This document shows, one piece after another, positions 1 through 10,370 of a stretch of 64,000 nucleotides of DNA; the stretch's first letter is position 1, and the number at the start of each line of letters is the position of its first letter. The position numbers were made by a program, and so were the translations under genes. The DNA is from Methylobacterium sp. J-067 (GTDB taxonomy: Bacteria > Pseudomonadota > Alphaproteobacteria > Rhizobiales > Beijerinckiaceae), in NCBI RefSeq assembly GCF_022829465.1, contig NZ_JAKSXZ010000058.1, positions 124,001 through 188,000 of the forward strand, written 5' to 3'. The notes beneath the pieces are model-generated. The model was not told the origin of the DNA. It saw only the letters and a list, made by a program, of their open reading frames with translations, and ran no database searches.

Positions 1-517
1 CGGCCGGATGCATGGTGCCGACGCCGGGGCGCACGATCACCAGCACGCCGAGGAAGCCGATGCCGATGGCGGTGAGCCGGGCGCGGGACGACCATTCCCC
101 CAGCAGCGGCCCCGCGAGCAGGGCGACGGTGAGCGGCGCGGCGAACTGGATCGAGATCGTCTCGGCCATCTGCAGGTAGCGCAGGGCCATGAAGTTCAGG
201 GCCGTGGAGGCGAAGAGCAGCAGGGAGCGCACCACCTGCAGGCCGAGCCGGCGGCTGCGCACCACGCTCGGCGTGCGCACCGGGTTCACGAAGAGCGAGA
301 TCATCGCGACGCTGGCCGCGTAGCGCATGAAGGTGGTGACCAGGGGATCGACCCCCGCCCGCGCCAGGGTCTTGCCGCAGGCATCCAGGCTCGCGAAGAA
401 GGCGACCGCGCCGCACATGAGCGCGATGCCCACCATCCGGCGACGCCGGGCGGCCTCGGCCTCACTGGCGGTGGCGATCCCGGCCGGGGCCGGGACGGTG
501 GAGGCGGAACTGGCCAT
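1..517 (-). CDS. DMT/EamA-family transporter, truncated by window edge
   Basis: The reading frame opens at the ATG at 517 and runs off the left edge, so only the first 172 residues are visible. After a short Ala-rich N-terminus (about 27 residues) there are several hydrophobic helices, including MVGIALMCGAVAFFASLD near residue 28 and a helix ending in IGFLGVLVIVRPGVG near residue 155. A helix pair followed by an 'IVRPG' loop is typical of EamA (drug/metabolite transporter) repeats. Such proteins move amino acids, nucleotides or other small metabolites across the inner membrane; the substrate cannot be read here. The C-terminal half and stop codon lie outside the window. Confidence 0.85.
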   Translation of the reverse strand, partial: MASSASTVPAPAGIATASEAEAARRRRMVGIALMCGAVAFFASLDACGKTLARAGVDPLVTTFMRYAASVAMISLFVNPVRTPSVVRSRRLGLQVVRSLLLFASTALNFMALRYLQMAETISIQFAAPLTVALLAGPLLGEWSSRARLTAIGIGFLGVLVIVRPGVGTMHPA

Positions 518-671
518 GGATGCGAATCGCGAGGGGCGCGGGAAACCGCGACGCTGGCGGCACGATGCCATGCGTGCCACGGCACAGGTAGGCGCGGCGG
601 CGCAACCGAACCATGCGGCGAGGTCGCGGGACGCGCAGGCGCCGCTTACCGTTCGTTAACGCTTCGGCGCG

Positions 672-1010
672 TCAGCGCTTCGCGGCCTTCTTCGGAGCCG
701 GCGCGCTGGCGTTCGCCATCAGGGCGGCGAGGTGCGACTGGTCGAGTTCGGAGGGCTGCGGCGCGCGGGCCACGGCCGGGCGCGGCGCGGCGGGGGCCGG
801 CGCCACGGCCTGCCGCATCTCGACGGCCGGCGGCGGTGCGCTGGCGCGGGGCGAGATCGAGCCCGTCGTCTCGGGATCGGCGATGCTGGCGATGGCGGGG
901 GTGGTCAGCCCGTCCGAATCCCGCTGCAGGCGCAGGGCCCAGTGGATCCCGGTGGAGAGGGCGGCAACGGCCAGGATGGCCTTGATCCCGCTTGTGAGCA
1001 GGGAACGCAT
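672..1010 (-). CDS. Small exported or membrane-anchored hypothetical protein
   Basis: This is a 112-residue protein starting MRSLLTSGIKAILAVAALS. A hydrophobic N-terminal stretch serves as signal peptide or single anchor, followed by a low-complexity Ala/Pro-rich segment (about residues 55-85) and a basic Lys/Arg tail. I chose the ATG at 1010 because it places the hydrophobic helix at the N-terminus; an in-frame upstream codon would add 17 polar residues. No family is recognised. It is flanked by the divergently positioned transporter start and a gene-poor spacer. Coding is supported by signal-anchor architecture only. Confidence 0.5.
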   Translation of the reverse strand: MRSLLTSGIKAILAVAALSTGIHWALRLQRDSDGLTTPAIASIADPETTGSISPRASAPPPAVEMRQAVAPAPAAPRPAVARAPQPSELDQSHLAALMANASAPAPKKAAKR

Positions 1011-1430
1011 GCAATCGAAACCCGAATGAACGCCCGAACGATGGACCGGATCCCGGCCCATCGCGACCTTCGCACCGGAGCGTGAAGAAAGCGGGAAGAC
1101 GGAGGGGTGCCCCCTGCTCCGCTTCGGGACACGGGCGTCTCGACCGGGGAGAGAAAGTGAGTGGGCCTTGCGCCTGATCCGCGGTTCCTGTTCCCCGCGC
1201 CTCCGACACCCCTGCAGCCGCTCGGCCCACTAAGCCTCACAGGCGCGGCCCAGAGAACTGGTCCGGACCGCCCCGTCACTGCCGACCCCGCTACCATGCA
1301 GGCCCGAGAGGGCTCGCGAAACCGTCAGGCGCATCGGCCACGGGGAAGGCCCGTGTAAGGGGTCGCAAGCGAGCCGGCAACCGAAGCCGGGCGGTGACCC
1401 GGCGCCGCATGGGGCGCCGGGACTTCGACC
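1011..1430. other. Gene-free spacer
   Basis: I see no convincing gene here. Stop-free frames exist because of the high GC content, but none has a ribosome binding site or recognisable protein. The left part should hold the promoter of the small exported gene to the left. The right part contains the strong hairpin at 1398-1421, listed separately, just beyond the aminotransferase stop. Confidence 0.5.
1398..1421 (-). terminator. Hairpin downstream of the aminotransferase gene
   Basis: CCCGGCGCC (1398-1406) and GGCGCCGGG (1413-1421) form a perfect 9-bp stem with a 6-nt loop, starting 10 bp past the stop of the minus-strand aminotransferase gene. No U-run follows on either strand, so it may end transcription inefficiently or only protect the mRNA 3' end. 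Confidence 0.5.
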
Positions 1431-3366
<1,936 letters not shown>

Positions 3367-3412
3367 AGCCCCGCCCTCCCACATCACCGCCCGAACCCCC
3401 ATCTCTAAGGGC

Positions 3413-4405
3413 ATGATCCCACTCTCCGTCCTCGACCTCTCCTTCGTCTCGTCCGATTCGACCCCGGCGCAGGCGCTGCACGACACGCTGGCGCTGGCCC
3501 GGCATGTCGATACCCTCGGCTACCGGCGCTACTGGCTCGCCGAGCACCACGCCCTGCCGAACGTCGCGAGCCCGGCGCCGGAGATTATGATCGGCCAGAT
3601 CGCCGCCGCGACCCGGACCCTCCGGGTCGGATCGGGCGGGATCATGCTGCCGAACCACGCGCCGCTGATGGTCGCCGAGCGCTTCCGGGTGCTGGAGGCC
3701 CTGTTCCCCGACCGGATCGACCTCGGCATCGGCCGGGCGCCCGGCACCGACGGCGTCACCGCCCGCGCCCTGCGGCGGCGGGAGGCGCCCTCGGGCAACG
3801 GCGGCGACGACTTCCTCGACCGGCTGCAGGAATTGCTGTTCTGGGACGGCGGCTTTCCCGAGGGACACCCGTTCGGCCAGATCCAGGCGACCCCGGCGGG
3901 CGTGGCGCTGCCGCCGCTCTTCCTGCTCGGCTCGTCGGATTACAGCGCGCAGCTCGCCGCGCAGATCGGCGCCGGCTTCGCCTTCGCGCAGCATTTTTCC
4001 GGTATTCCCGCCGAGGGGCCGATGCGCGCCTACCGGCAGATGTTCAAGCCGTCGCGGCTCGGGGCCGAGCCCCATGCGATCCTCGCGGTGGCGGCGATCT
4101 GCGCGGAGACGGACGCGGAGGCCGAGCGGCTGGCCTCGAGCGCCCGCCTCTCGACCCTGCGACGGGAGCGGGGCGAGTACCGGCCCCTGCCGAGCCTCGC
4201 GGAGGCGCTGGAGTATCCCTACTCCCCCTCGGAGCAGGCGAGGATCGAGCGGGGCCGCGACCGGCTGCATGTCGGCTCGCCGGCCACCCTGCGCCCGCAC
4301 CTCACGGCGCTGGCGGAGTCGGTCCAGGCCGACGAGCTGATGATCGTCACGGCCATCCCCGACCAGACGGCGAGGCACGACTCGTATCGCCTGCTGGCGG
4401 CCTGA
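3413..4405 (+). CDS. LLM-class flavin-dependent oxidoreductase (YhbW/MsnO8-like)
   Basis: This 330-residue bacterial-luciferase-like TIM-barrel monooxygenase starts MIPLSVLDLSFVSSDST. Family hallmarks include 'GYRRYWLAEHHALPNVAS', 'VGSGGIMLPNHAPLMVAERF', and the FMN-site region 'PDRIDLGIGRAPGTDG'. These enzymes use FMNH2 and O2 to oxidise small organic substrates in the cytoplasm; the substrate is unknown. The frame is open 39 codons further upstream, across the parE stop, but the conserved N-terminus begins at the ATG at 3413. It sits downstream of parDE and converges on cysN, with a perfect hairpin between the two. Confidence 0.9.
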   Translation: MIPLSVLDLSFVSSDSTPAQALHDTLALARHVDTLGYRRYWLAEHHALPNVASPAPEIMIGQIAAATRTLRVGSGGIMLPNHAPLMVAERFRVLEALFPDRIDLGIGRAPGTDGVTARALRRREAPSGNGGDDFLDRLQELLFWDGGFPEGHPFGQIQATPAGVALPPLFLLGSSDYSAQLAAQIGAGFAFAQHFSGIPAEGPMRAYRQMFKPSRLGAEPHAILAVAAICAETDAEAERLASSARLSTLRRERGEYRPLPSLAEALEYPYSPSEQARIERGRDRLHVGSPATLRPHLTALAESVQADELMIVTAIPDQTARHDSYRLLAA

Positions 4406-4415
4406 TCCGGGGATT

Positions 4416-4438
4416 CCGAAGGGCGTAACGCCCTTCGG
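4416..4438. terminator. Hairpin between convergent genes
   Basis: CCGAAGGGCG (4416-4425) and CGCCCTTCGG (4429-4438) form a perfect 10-bp stem with a TAA loop between the stops of the LLM oxidoreductase (plus) and cysN (minus). There is no U-run, but the position suits a shared bidirectional terminator. Confidence 0.6.
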
Positions 4439-4478
4439 CGGAGTGTCGGCCGGACCGTTGCAGGCGGCCGAGAACGAG

Positions 4479-5891
4479 TCAGCGGCCGAACAGGCGCTTC
4501 AGGCTGCCGAGGATGCCGCCCGAGGAGGCTTCGGCGTCCTGCCGCGGGGGCGCGGAGACCGCCGCCTTGCGCGGGGCCAGGATGAGGCCGAGGGCGGCCG
4601 TGTCCGTGGTCTCGCGGTCGATCAGGATGAAGCTTCCGGTCTCGCGGTTGTCGGCATAGGCATCCACCGCGACCGGCCGGTCGAGGGTGAGGCGCACGTC
4701 GGCGATGTCGTTGGCGGACAGGCGCTCGGCCGGGCCGGGCTTGCCGGTCTCGGGATCGATGCGCGAGACGATGGCCTGCACCGTCGCCGTCACCGTGGCG
4801 GTGCCGACCTTGGCGAAAAGGCTCGCGCCCGGGGCGAGGTCGGTCTCGGCGGCCCAGAACAGGCGGGCGTCGAGGGTGTCGAGGGCCAGGAGCGGCGCGC
4901 CCTCGGCGGCGATCACCTGACCGCGCGAGGCGTCGATCTGCTCGGCGAGCACGAGGGTCACCGAGAGGTCGGCCCCCGCCTCGGGGAGGTCCCCGTCGGC
5001 GGTGTAGATGCGCTCGACGGTGGCGGTGCGGCCGCCCGGCTGCACGCTCACCCGGTCGCCCGGCCGCACGGTGCCGCTGGCGATGCGCCCGCTATAGCCC
5101 CGGAACTCCGAGTTCGGCCGGTTCACCCACTGGACGGCCATGCGGAACGGGGCGTTCAGGGCCTCCTCGCGCACGGGCACGGTTTCCAGGAAGGTGAGCA
5201 GCGTGCCGCCATTGTACCAGGGGGCGTTCACGCCCGGGTCCACGACGTTGTCGCCGTTCTTGGCCGAGAGGGGGATCGCCCGGATCTCAGCGAAGTTCAG
5301 GCCCGCGGCGAAGTCCGAAAACCCCTTCACGATCTCGGCGAAGCGGTCCTGGGCCCAGCCGATCATGTCCATCTTGTTGACGGCCAGGACCACGCGGCGG
5401 ATGCCGAGGTTCGACACCAGCAGGGCGTGGCGGCGGGTCTGGCGGGTGAGGCCCTGGCGGGCATCGACCAGGATCACCGCCACGTCGGCGGTGGAGGCGC
5501 CGGTCGCCATGTTGCGGGTGTACTGCTCGTGGCCGGGGGTGTCGGCCACGATGAACGAGCGCTTGTCCGTGGAGAAGAAGCGGTAGGCGACGTCGATGGT
5601 GATGCCCTGCTCGCGCTCGGCCTGCAGGCCATCGACCAGCAGCGCGAGGTCCATCTCCTGGCCTTGCGTGCCGTGCTTGCGGGAATCCCGGCGAAGCGCG
5701 GTGATCTGGTCGTCGAAGATCTGCTTGGTGTCGTGCAGCAAGCGGCCGATCAGGGTCGACTTGCCGTCGTCCACCGAGCCGCAGGCGATGAAGCGCAGCA
5801 CTTCCTTGTCGCGGTGCGTCTCGAGGAAGGCGGCGTAATCCTGCGCGACCGAGGACGCCTGGAACGCAGTCTTGGGCGGGTGGATGGTCAT
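4479..5891 (-). CDS. cysN: Sulfate adenylyltransferase subunit 1 (GTPase)
   Basis: CysN is the GTPase subunit that, with CysD, makes adenosine 5'-phosphosulfate from sulfate and ATP. The 470-residue product has an EF-Tu-like G domain: the P-loop GSVDDGKST at residues 38-46, DTPGH at 117-121 and NKMD at 172-175. Beta-barrel domains follow. The frame ends with LGSLKRLFGR; there is no C-terminal APS kinase (CysC) domain, so this is CysN and not CysNC. Its ATG overlaps the cysD stop, indicating translational coupling in a cysH-cysD-cysN operon. An in-frame extension upstream has no family similarity. Confidence 0.96.
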   Translation of the reverse strand: MTIHPPKTAFQASSVAQDYAAFLETHRDKEVLRFIACGSVDDGKSTLIGRLLHDTKQIFDDQITALRRDSRKHGTQGQEMDLALLVDGLQAEREQGITIDVAYRFFSTDKRSFIVADTPGHEQYTRNMATGASTADVAVILVDARQGLTRQTRRHALLVSNLGIRRVVLAVNKMDMIGWAQDRFAEIVKGFSDFAAGLNFAEIRAIPLSAKNGDNVVDPGVNAPWYNGGTLLTFLETVPVREEALNAPFRMAVQWVNRPNSEFRGYSGRIASGTVRPGDRVSVQPGGRTATVERIYTADGDLPEAGADLSVTLVLAEQIDASRGQVIAAEGAPLLALDTLDARLFWAAETDLAPGASLFAKVGTATVTATVQAIVSRIDPETGKPGPAERLSANDIADVRLTLDRPVAVDAYADNRETGSFILIDRETTDTAALGLILAPRKAAVSAPPRQDAEASSGGILGSLKRLFGR

Positions 5892-6838
5892 CAGAAGTAG
5901 CCCTCCTGCTTCTTGCGTTCCATGGCGCCGGCGCCGTCCTTGTCGATCACGCGGCCCTGCCGCTCCGAGGTGCGGGCGGCGAGCGTCTCGGCGATGATCT
6001 CGGGCAGGCTCGCGGCCTCGCTCTCGACCGCCCCGGTCAGCGGGTAGCAACCGAGCGTGCGGAAGCGGACGATCCGCTCCTGCGGGGTCTCGCCGGGGTT
6101 GAGGGGCAGGCGCTCGTCATCGACCATGATGAGCTGGCCCTCGCGCTCCACGACGGGGCGCGGCGCCGCGAAGTAGAGCGGCACGATCGGGATGTTCTCC
6201 TGCTCGATGTAGAGCCAGATATCGAGTTCGGTCCAATTGGACAGCGGGAAGACCCGCAGCGACTCGCCGCGCTTCTTGCGGAGATTGTACAGGTGCCAGG
6301 GCTCGGCCCGCTGGCGCTTCGGATCCCAGCGGTGCTGGGCCGTGCGCAGGGAGACGATGCGCTCCTTGGCGCGGCTCGCCTCCTCGTCGCGGCGGGCGCC
6401 GCCGAAGGCCGCATCGAACTTGTGCAGGTCGAGGGCCTGACGCAGGGCCTGCGTCTTCATCACGTCGGTATGGACCTCGGAGCCGTGGCTCACCGGCCCG
6501 ACGCCGCGCGCCAGCCCGTCCTGGTTGGTGTGAACCAGCAGGTCGAGGCCGAGCTCCTTCGCCCGGGCATCGCGGAAGGCGATCATCTCCCGAAACTTCC
6601 ACGTCGTGTCGACATGGAGCAGGGGGAAGGGCAGCTTGCCCGGCGCGAAGGCCTTCAGCGCCAGATGCAGCAGGACGGACGAGTCCTTGCCGATGGAATA
6701 GAGCATCACCGGGTTCTCGGTCTCGGCGACCGTCTCCCGGAAGATGTGGATGGCCTCGGCCTCCAGGCGCTTGAGGTGGCTCAGGCGGGCGGGGGAGGGG
6801 GCGGTTTCAGGCCGCAGGGCGGCCGTTGCGGCGCTCAT
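5891..6838 (-). CDS. cysD: Sulfate adenylyltransferase subunit 2
   Basis: The 315-residue catalytic subunit of ATP sulfurylase belongs to the PP-loop/PAPS-reductase-like superfamily. Residues 48-54 read SIGKDSS, the pyrophosphate-binding loop. '[15 protein letters not shown]' and '[16 protein letters not shown]' are further CysD signatures. It works in the cytoplasm with CysN. The start ATG overlaps the cysH stop by the ATGA arrangement and the gene's own stop overlaps the cysN start, so all three genes form a tightly coupled transcription unit read leftward from the promoter region at 7654-7920. Confidence 0.97.
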   Translation of the reverse strand: MSAATAALRPETAPSPARLSHLKRLEAEAIHIFRETVAETENPVMLYSIGKDSSVLLHLALKAFAPGKLPFPLLHVDTTWKFREMIAFRDARAKELGLDLLVHTNQDGLARGVGPVSHGSEVHTDVMKTQALRQALDLHKFDAAFGGARRDEEASRAKERIVSLRTAQHRWDPKRQRAEPWHLYNLRKKRGESLRVFPLSNWTELDIWLYIEQENIPIVPLYFAAPRPVVEREGQLIMVDDERLPLNPGETPQERIVRFRTLGCYPLTGAVESEAASLPEIIAETLAARTSERQGRVIDKDGAGAMERKKQEGYF

Positions 6839-7653
6839 CGGGCGAACTCCGGCTCACGGGTTTCGGGGTTGGGCTCGAATGCGGCAGGCTCCTGACCCGG
6901 CTGCACCGAGGCGCCGGGGCGGCCGACATGCAGCCCGCATTCCTTCTTGTCTTCCTGTTCCCACCACCAGCGGCCGGCACGCTCCGGCTCGCCGACCTTC
7001 ACGGCGCGGGTGCAGGGGGCGCAGCCGATCGAGGGGAAGCCCCGGTCGTGCAGGGTGTTGTAGGGAACGAAGTTCTCGCGCACGAACAGGTCGATCCGCT
7101 CCCGCGTCCAGTCGGCCAGTGGGTTCAGCTTCATGAGGCCGCGCTCGGCGTCCCAGGCGGCGAGCGGCGTCGCGGCGCGGTTGGCCGATTGCCCGGCGCG
7201 CAGGCCGGTCAGCCAGCCGGCGGCGCCGTCGAGCGCCCGGCCCAGCGGCTCGACCTTCCGGAAGCCGCAGCAGGCCTGCCGTGCGGCGACCGAGCGGCGG
7301 AAGCCATTGATGCCCTCGTCGCGCACGAAGGCCTCCTCGGCCACTCGCTCGGGCACGTAGGCGAGGATGCGGATTCCGTAGGCGGCCTCGGTCTCGACCC
7401 AGGTCTCGTAGGTCTCGGGAAACAGCCGGCCGGTATCGAGGGTCGCGATCTCGATCCGCGTGCCCGCGAGCTTCGCCATGGCGATGGCGTGGGTCAGAAC
7501 CTGATCCTCGATGCCGAGGCTCGTGGTGAAGACCAGCCGACCGGGCACCTCGCGGGCGATCAGGTCGAGGCGGGCGGGAAGATCGAGGGCGGCGAGGCGG
7601 GTGGCGAGTGCGCCGGCCCGCACCTCGGCCTCCCTGGAATCCGTAAGGGACAT
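6835..7653 (-). CDS. cysH: Adenylyl-sulfate (APS) reductase, thioredoxin-dependent
   Basis: The 272-residue product reduces APS to sulfite with thioredoxin. It carries the paired cysteines CC at 128-129 and C211-x2-C214, the four ligands of the [4Fe-4S] cluster that separates APS reductases from cluster-free PAPS reductases. The catalytic cysteine is C239 in the ECGLH motif. That assignment agrees with the lack of an APS kinase gene nearby. The ATG at 7653 begins [10 protein letters not shown]; the frame stays open far upstream without conserved content. It is the first gene of cysHDN and is divergent from an Lrp-type regulator. Confidence 0.96.
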   Translation of the reverse strand: MSLTDSREAEVRAGALATRLAALDLPARLDLIAREVPGRLVFTTSLGIEDQVLTHAIAMAKLAGTRIEIATLDTGRLFPETYETWVETEAAYGIRILAYVPERVAEEAFVRDEGINGFRRSVAARQACCGFRKVEPLGRALDGAAGWLTGLRAGQSANRAATPLAAWDAERGLMKLNPLADWTRERIDLFVRENFVPYNTLHDRGFPSIGCAPCTRAVKVGEPERAGRWWWEQEDKKECGLHVGRPGASVQPGQEPAAFEPNPETREPEFAR

Positions 7654-7719
7654 GATGGTCTGCTCCTGCGCCGGCCCTGTGGACGTGTCGGGCCGCGCCG
7701 GTTGTCGAGGGGTCGAAAT

Positions 7720-7743
7720 GTTCGCTATACCGAACGAAGTCAA
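7720..7743 (-). promoter_or_regulatory. Candidate operator and -35 element of the cysHDN operon
   Basis: GTTCG (7720-7724) and CGAAC (7731-7735) form a perfect inverted repeat around the 6-nt spacer CTATAC. On the minus strand a TTGACT box (7743-7738) lies 2 bp upstream of the repeat, so a protein bound here would cover the space between -35 and -10. A similar GTTCT-N6-AGAAC element stands upstream of cysJ. The binding protein is unknown; the adjacent Lrp-family product is one candidate. Confidence 0.4.
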
Positions 7744-7920
7744 GGCGACGGGGCCGATTCGCACCCCGGATAAGGCTGCCCTCGCGTGTGTCAACGCACA
7801 TGGAACGAGGGGAGCAGCCCGCCGTTTGTAAAAAATTATTCTCAAAAACCTGATAGAGCCCCTATAGGACGGGAAGTTCCTTCTTCCTGCGAAGGGGTGC
7901 CGAAACGGCGGAGGTCCCTG

Positions 7921-8436
7921 TTGGACGCCATCGACCTGAAGATCCTGGCCCTGCTGCAGCGGGACGCCACCCTCTCCATCGCCGCCATCGGCGAGAAGGT
8001 CGGCCTGTCGCAGACGCCGTGCTGGAAGCGCATTCAGCGCCTGGAGGCGGACGGGGTGATCGACCGCCGCGTGGCGGTGCTCGACCCCGTGAAGCTCGGG
8101 CTCGGCCTGACGGTCTTCGTCTCGATCGAGACCGCCGACCACTCGCAGGATTGGCTGCAGCGCTTCGCCGACACCGTCTCCGCGATGCCGGAAGTGCTGG
8201 AATTCTACCGGATGGCCGGGGACGTGGACTACATGCTGCGCGTCGTGGTCGCAGACATGCAGGCCTACGATGCGTTCTATAAGCGCCTGATCTCGGTGCT
8301 TCCGCTGAAGAACGTCACGTCGCGTTTCGCCATGGAGAAGGTGAAGTCCACCACGGCCCTGCCGTTGCCGGCACCGCCCAAGGCGAGCCGGCATCTGCCG
8401 GAGCTGGCACCGGCCCTCGCGGCGGTGGGAGAATGA
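7921..8436 (+). CDS. Lrp/AsnC-family transcriptional regulator
   Basis: The predicted product is 171 residues. I chose the TTG at 7921 because GGAGG (7910-7914) stands 6 nt before it and the Lrp helix-turn-helix starts straight away: LDAIDLKILALLQRDATLS, then 'IGEKVGLSQTPCWKRIQRLEADGVI'. The C-terminal RAM-type ligand domain contains 'EVLEFYRMAGDVDYMLRVVV'. Lrp/AsnC proteins sense amino acids and usually regulate neighbouring genes. Its position between divergent cysHDN and downstream cysJI suggests control of sulfur assimilation. That is inference; an amino-acid metabolism role is equally possible. The last 25 residues are Ala/Pro-rich. Confidence 0.88.
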   Translation: MDAIDLKILALLQRDATLSIAAIGEKVGLSQTPCWKRIQRLEADGVIDRRVAVLDPVKLGLGLTVFVSIETADHSQDWLQRFADTVSAMPEVLEFYRMAGDVDYMLRVVVADMQAYDAFYKRLISVLPLKNVTSRFAMEKVKSTTALPLPAPPKASRHLPELAPALAAVGE

Positions 8437-8485
8437 TCTTCTCCTCCTGACGCGCACGACGACGGCGATCTCCTCCTTTCGTGCC

Positions 8486-8501
8486 GTTCTGCAAAAAGAA
8501 C
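8486..8501 (+). promoter_or_regulatory. Candidate operator upstream of cysJI
   Basis: GTTCT (8486-8490) and AGAAC (8497-8501) make a perfect inverted repeat with a 6-nt spacer, ending 8 bp before a consensus TTGACA box. It shares the GTTC-N8-GAAC frame with the repeat ahead of cysH. The location upstream of -35 would suit an activator, whereas the cysH copy lies downstream of its -35-like box. Confidence 0.4.
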
Positions 8502-8509
8502 GTTTCTGG

Positions 8510-8538
8510 TTGACATGGGCCCCGCGCCCTACGACATG
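8510..8538 (+). promoter_or_regulatory. Probable cysJI promoter with a very short leader
   Basis: TTGACA (8510-8515) is a perfect sigma70-type -35 box. A -10 spaced 16-17 bp away falls on CGACAT/GACATG (8532-8538), giving a transcript start within a few bases of the cysJ ATG at 8547. No Shine-Dalgarno sequence is visible before that ATG, so the mRNA may be leaderless or nearly so. Confidence 0.45.
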
Positions 8539-8546
8539 GTCCGGTA

Positions 8547-10316
8547 ATGTCTCGCTCTGCTCTCCTCCCGCGCACCGCTCCCTTTGGGGACGGCGAGCGC
8601 GCCAGCCTCGATGCCGTCCTCGTCAACGCGAGTCCGGTCCAACGCGCATGGCTGGCGGGCTTCCTCGCCGGGCTCGACGCCGCCGGGGGTCAGGCCCAGG
8701 CGGCGCCCGCCCAGGCCCCCAAGGCCAGCGAGCCGCTGACGGTCATCTACGCGAGCGAGTCGGGCAATTCCGAAAAGCTCGCGGGCGACGTGGCCAAGCT
8801 CGCCCGCAAGCAGGGCTTCAAGCCGAAGGTGGTGGATTTCGCCGACCTCGACCTCGCGACCCTGCCGAAGGCCGGCAAGCTGGTGGCCATCGCCGCCACC
8901 TGGGGCGAGGGTGAGCCCCCGGCCCGCGCGGTGCGGGCCTATGGCGAACTGATGGGGGAGGGCGCCCCGCGCCTGGATGGCGTCGAGTTTGCCGTGCTCT
9001 CCCTGGGCGACACCTCCTACGCGGAGTTCTGCGCCATCGGGAAGGCGCTCGACGCGCGGTTCGAGGCCCTGGGCGGCAAGCGCGCCGCCGAGCGGGCCGA
9101 CCTCGACCTCGATTTCGAGACGCCGGCCGCCGACTGGATCAAGGGCACCCTCAAGGCGCTGGCCCCGGCCGCCGTCCCCGACAACGTCGTCGCGGTGGAT
9201 TTCGCCCGCGCGGGCGGGGACGGGGATGAGGAGTCCGAGCCGAGCCGCGACCCCGCCGTGGTCGAGGTGGTCGAGCACGTGAACCTCAACTCCTCGCGCT
9301 CCGACAAGGAGACGATCCACCTCGCGCTCGCCTTCGAGGACGGGGCGCCGGCCTACGAGCCGGGCGATTCCCTGGAGATCTACCCGGAGAACGACCCGCA
9401 GCTGGTGGACGAGATCCTGGCCGCCACGGGCCTCTCGGGGGACGAGGCCCTGCGCAAGGCGCTGCTCGCCGAGCGCGACATCACCACGCTGTCCGCCGCG
9501 ACGATCGAGCGCTTCGCCAAGGCGACGGGCTCGGAGGACGCCAAGGCGTTCGTGGAGAGCGGCGAGGTCCGCGCCTGGCTCGAGGGCCGCAACCTCATCG
9601 ACCTGATCGAGCGCTTCCCGGCCAAGCTCACCGCCGAGCATCTCGGCAGCATCACCCGGCCGCTGCCGCCGCGGGCCTATTCCATCGCCTCCTCCCGCAA
9701 GGAGGTCGGCGACGAGGTCCACCTCGCCATCGCCGCCGTGCGCTACCAGACCTTCGGCCGCAAGCGCTCCGGCGTGGCCTCGGTCCATGTCGCCGACCGG
9801 ATCCGCGACGGCGCCAAGCTGCGGGTGCGGCTGAAGCCGAACAAGCATTTCCGCCTGCCCGCCGACCCGGCCACCGACATCATCATGGTCGGCCCCGGCA
9901 CCGGCGTCGCCCCGTTCCGCGCCTTCGTGCAGGAGCGCCGCGCCACCGAGGCCCCCGGCCGCTCCTGGCTGTTCTTCGGCGACCGGCACTTCACCCACGA
10001 CTTCCTCTACCAGCTCGAATGGCAGGAGGCCCTGGAGGACAAGTCGCTCACCAAGATCGACGTGGCCTTCTCGCGGGACCAGCCGGAGAAGATCTACGTC
10101 CAGAACCGGATCGACCAGCACGCCGCCGAACTGGTGGAATGGCTGGACGGGGGCGCCCACTTCTACGTCTGCGGCGATGCCAAGCAGATGGCCAAGGATG
10201 TCCGCGCCGCGGTGGTGCGGGCCTTCGAGACCGTGAAGGGCCTGTCCACCGCCGATGCCGAGGCGCATGTCGCCGGGCTGGAGCGGGCCAGGAAGTACCA
10301 GCAGGACGTTTACTGA
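8547..10316 (+). CDS. cysJ: NADPH-sulfite reductase flavoprotein subunit
   Basis: The 589-residue product is close to the length of E. coli CysJ. Domain order is an N-terminal linker; an FMN-binding flavodoxin domain (about residues 64-205, 'IYASESGNSEKLAG'); an FAD-binding domain with 'PPRAYSIASS'; and an NADPH-binding domain with 'GPGTGVAPFRAF'. It ends in the typical '...QQDVY'. It passes electrons from NADPH through FAD and FMN to the CysI hemoprotein, encoded 54 bp downstream. A stop codon between the preceding ATG and this one fixes the ATG at 8547. No ribosome binding site is seen. Confidence 0.95.
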   Translation: MSRSALLPRTAPFGDGERASLDAVLVNASPVQRAWLAGFLAGLDAAGGQAQAAPAQAPKASEPLTVIYASESGNSEKLAGDVAKLARKQGFKPKVVDFADLDLATLPKAGKLVAIAATWGEGEPPARAVRAYGELMGEGAPRLDGVEFAVLSLGDTSYAEFCAIGKALDARFEALGGKRAAERADLDLDFETPAADWIKGTLKALAPAAVPDNVVAVDFARAGGDGDEESEPSRDPAVVEVVEHVNLNSSRSDKETIHLALAFEDGAPAYEPGDSLEIYPENDPQLVDEILAATGLSGDEALRKALLAERDITTLSAATIERFAKATGSEDAKAFVESGEVRAWLEGRNLIDLIERFPAKLTAEHLGSITRPLPPRAYSIASSRKEVGDEVHLAIAAVRYQTFGRKRSGVASVHVADRIRDGAKLRVRLKPNKHFRLPADPATDIIMVGPGTGVAPFRAFVQERRATEAPGRSWLFFGDRHFTHDFLYQLEWQEALEDKSLTKIDVAFSRDQPEKIYVQNRIDQHAAELVEWLDGGAHFYVCGDAKQMAKDVRAAVVRAFETVKGLSTADAEAHVAGLERARKYQQDVY

Positions 10317-10370
10317 GCAGGACCGACCGTCCCCCCGCGACCGTCGTCCGACAAAGCAACCGAGACCACC

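Noticed and set aside
1011..1430. Short ORFs in the spacer left of the aminotransferase gene
   Set aside because: No start signal and no similarity; most likely GC-driven open frames.
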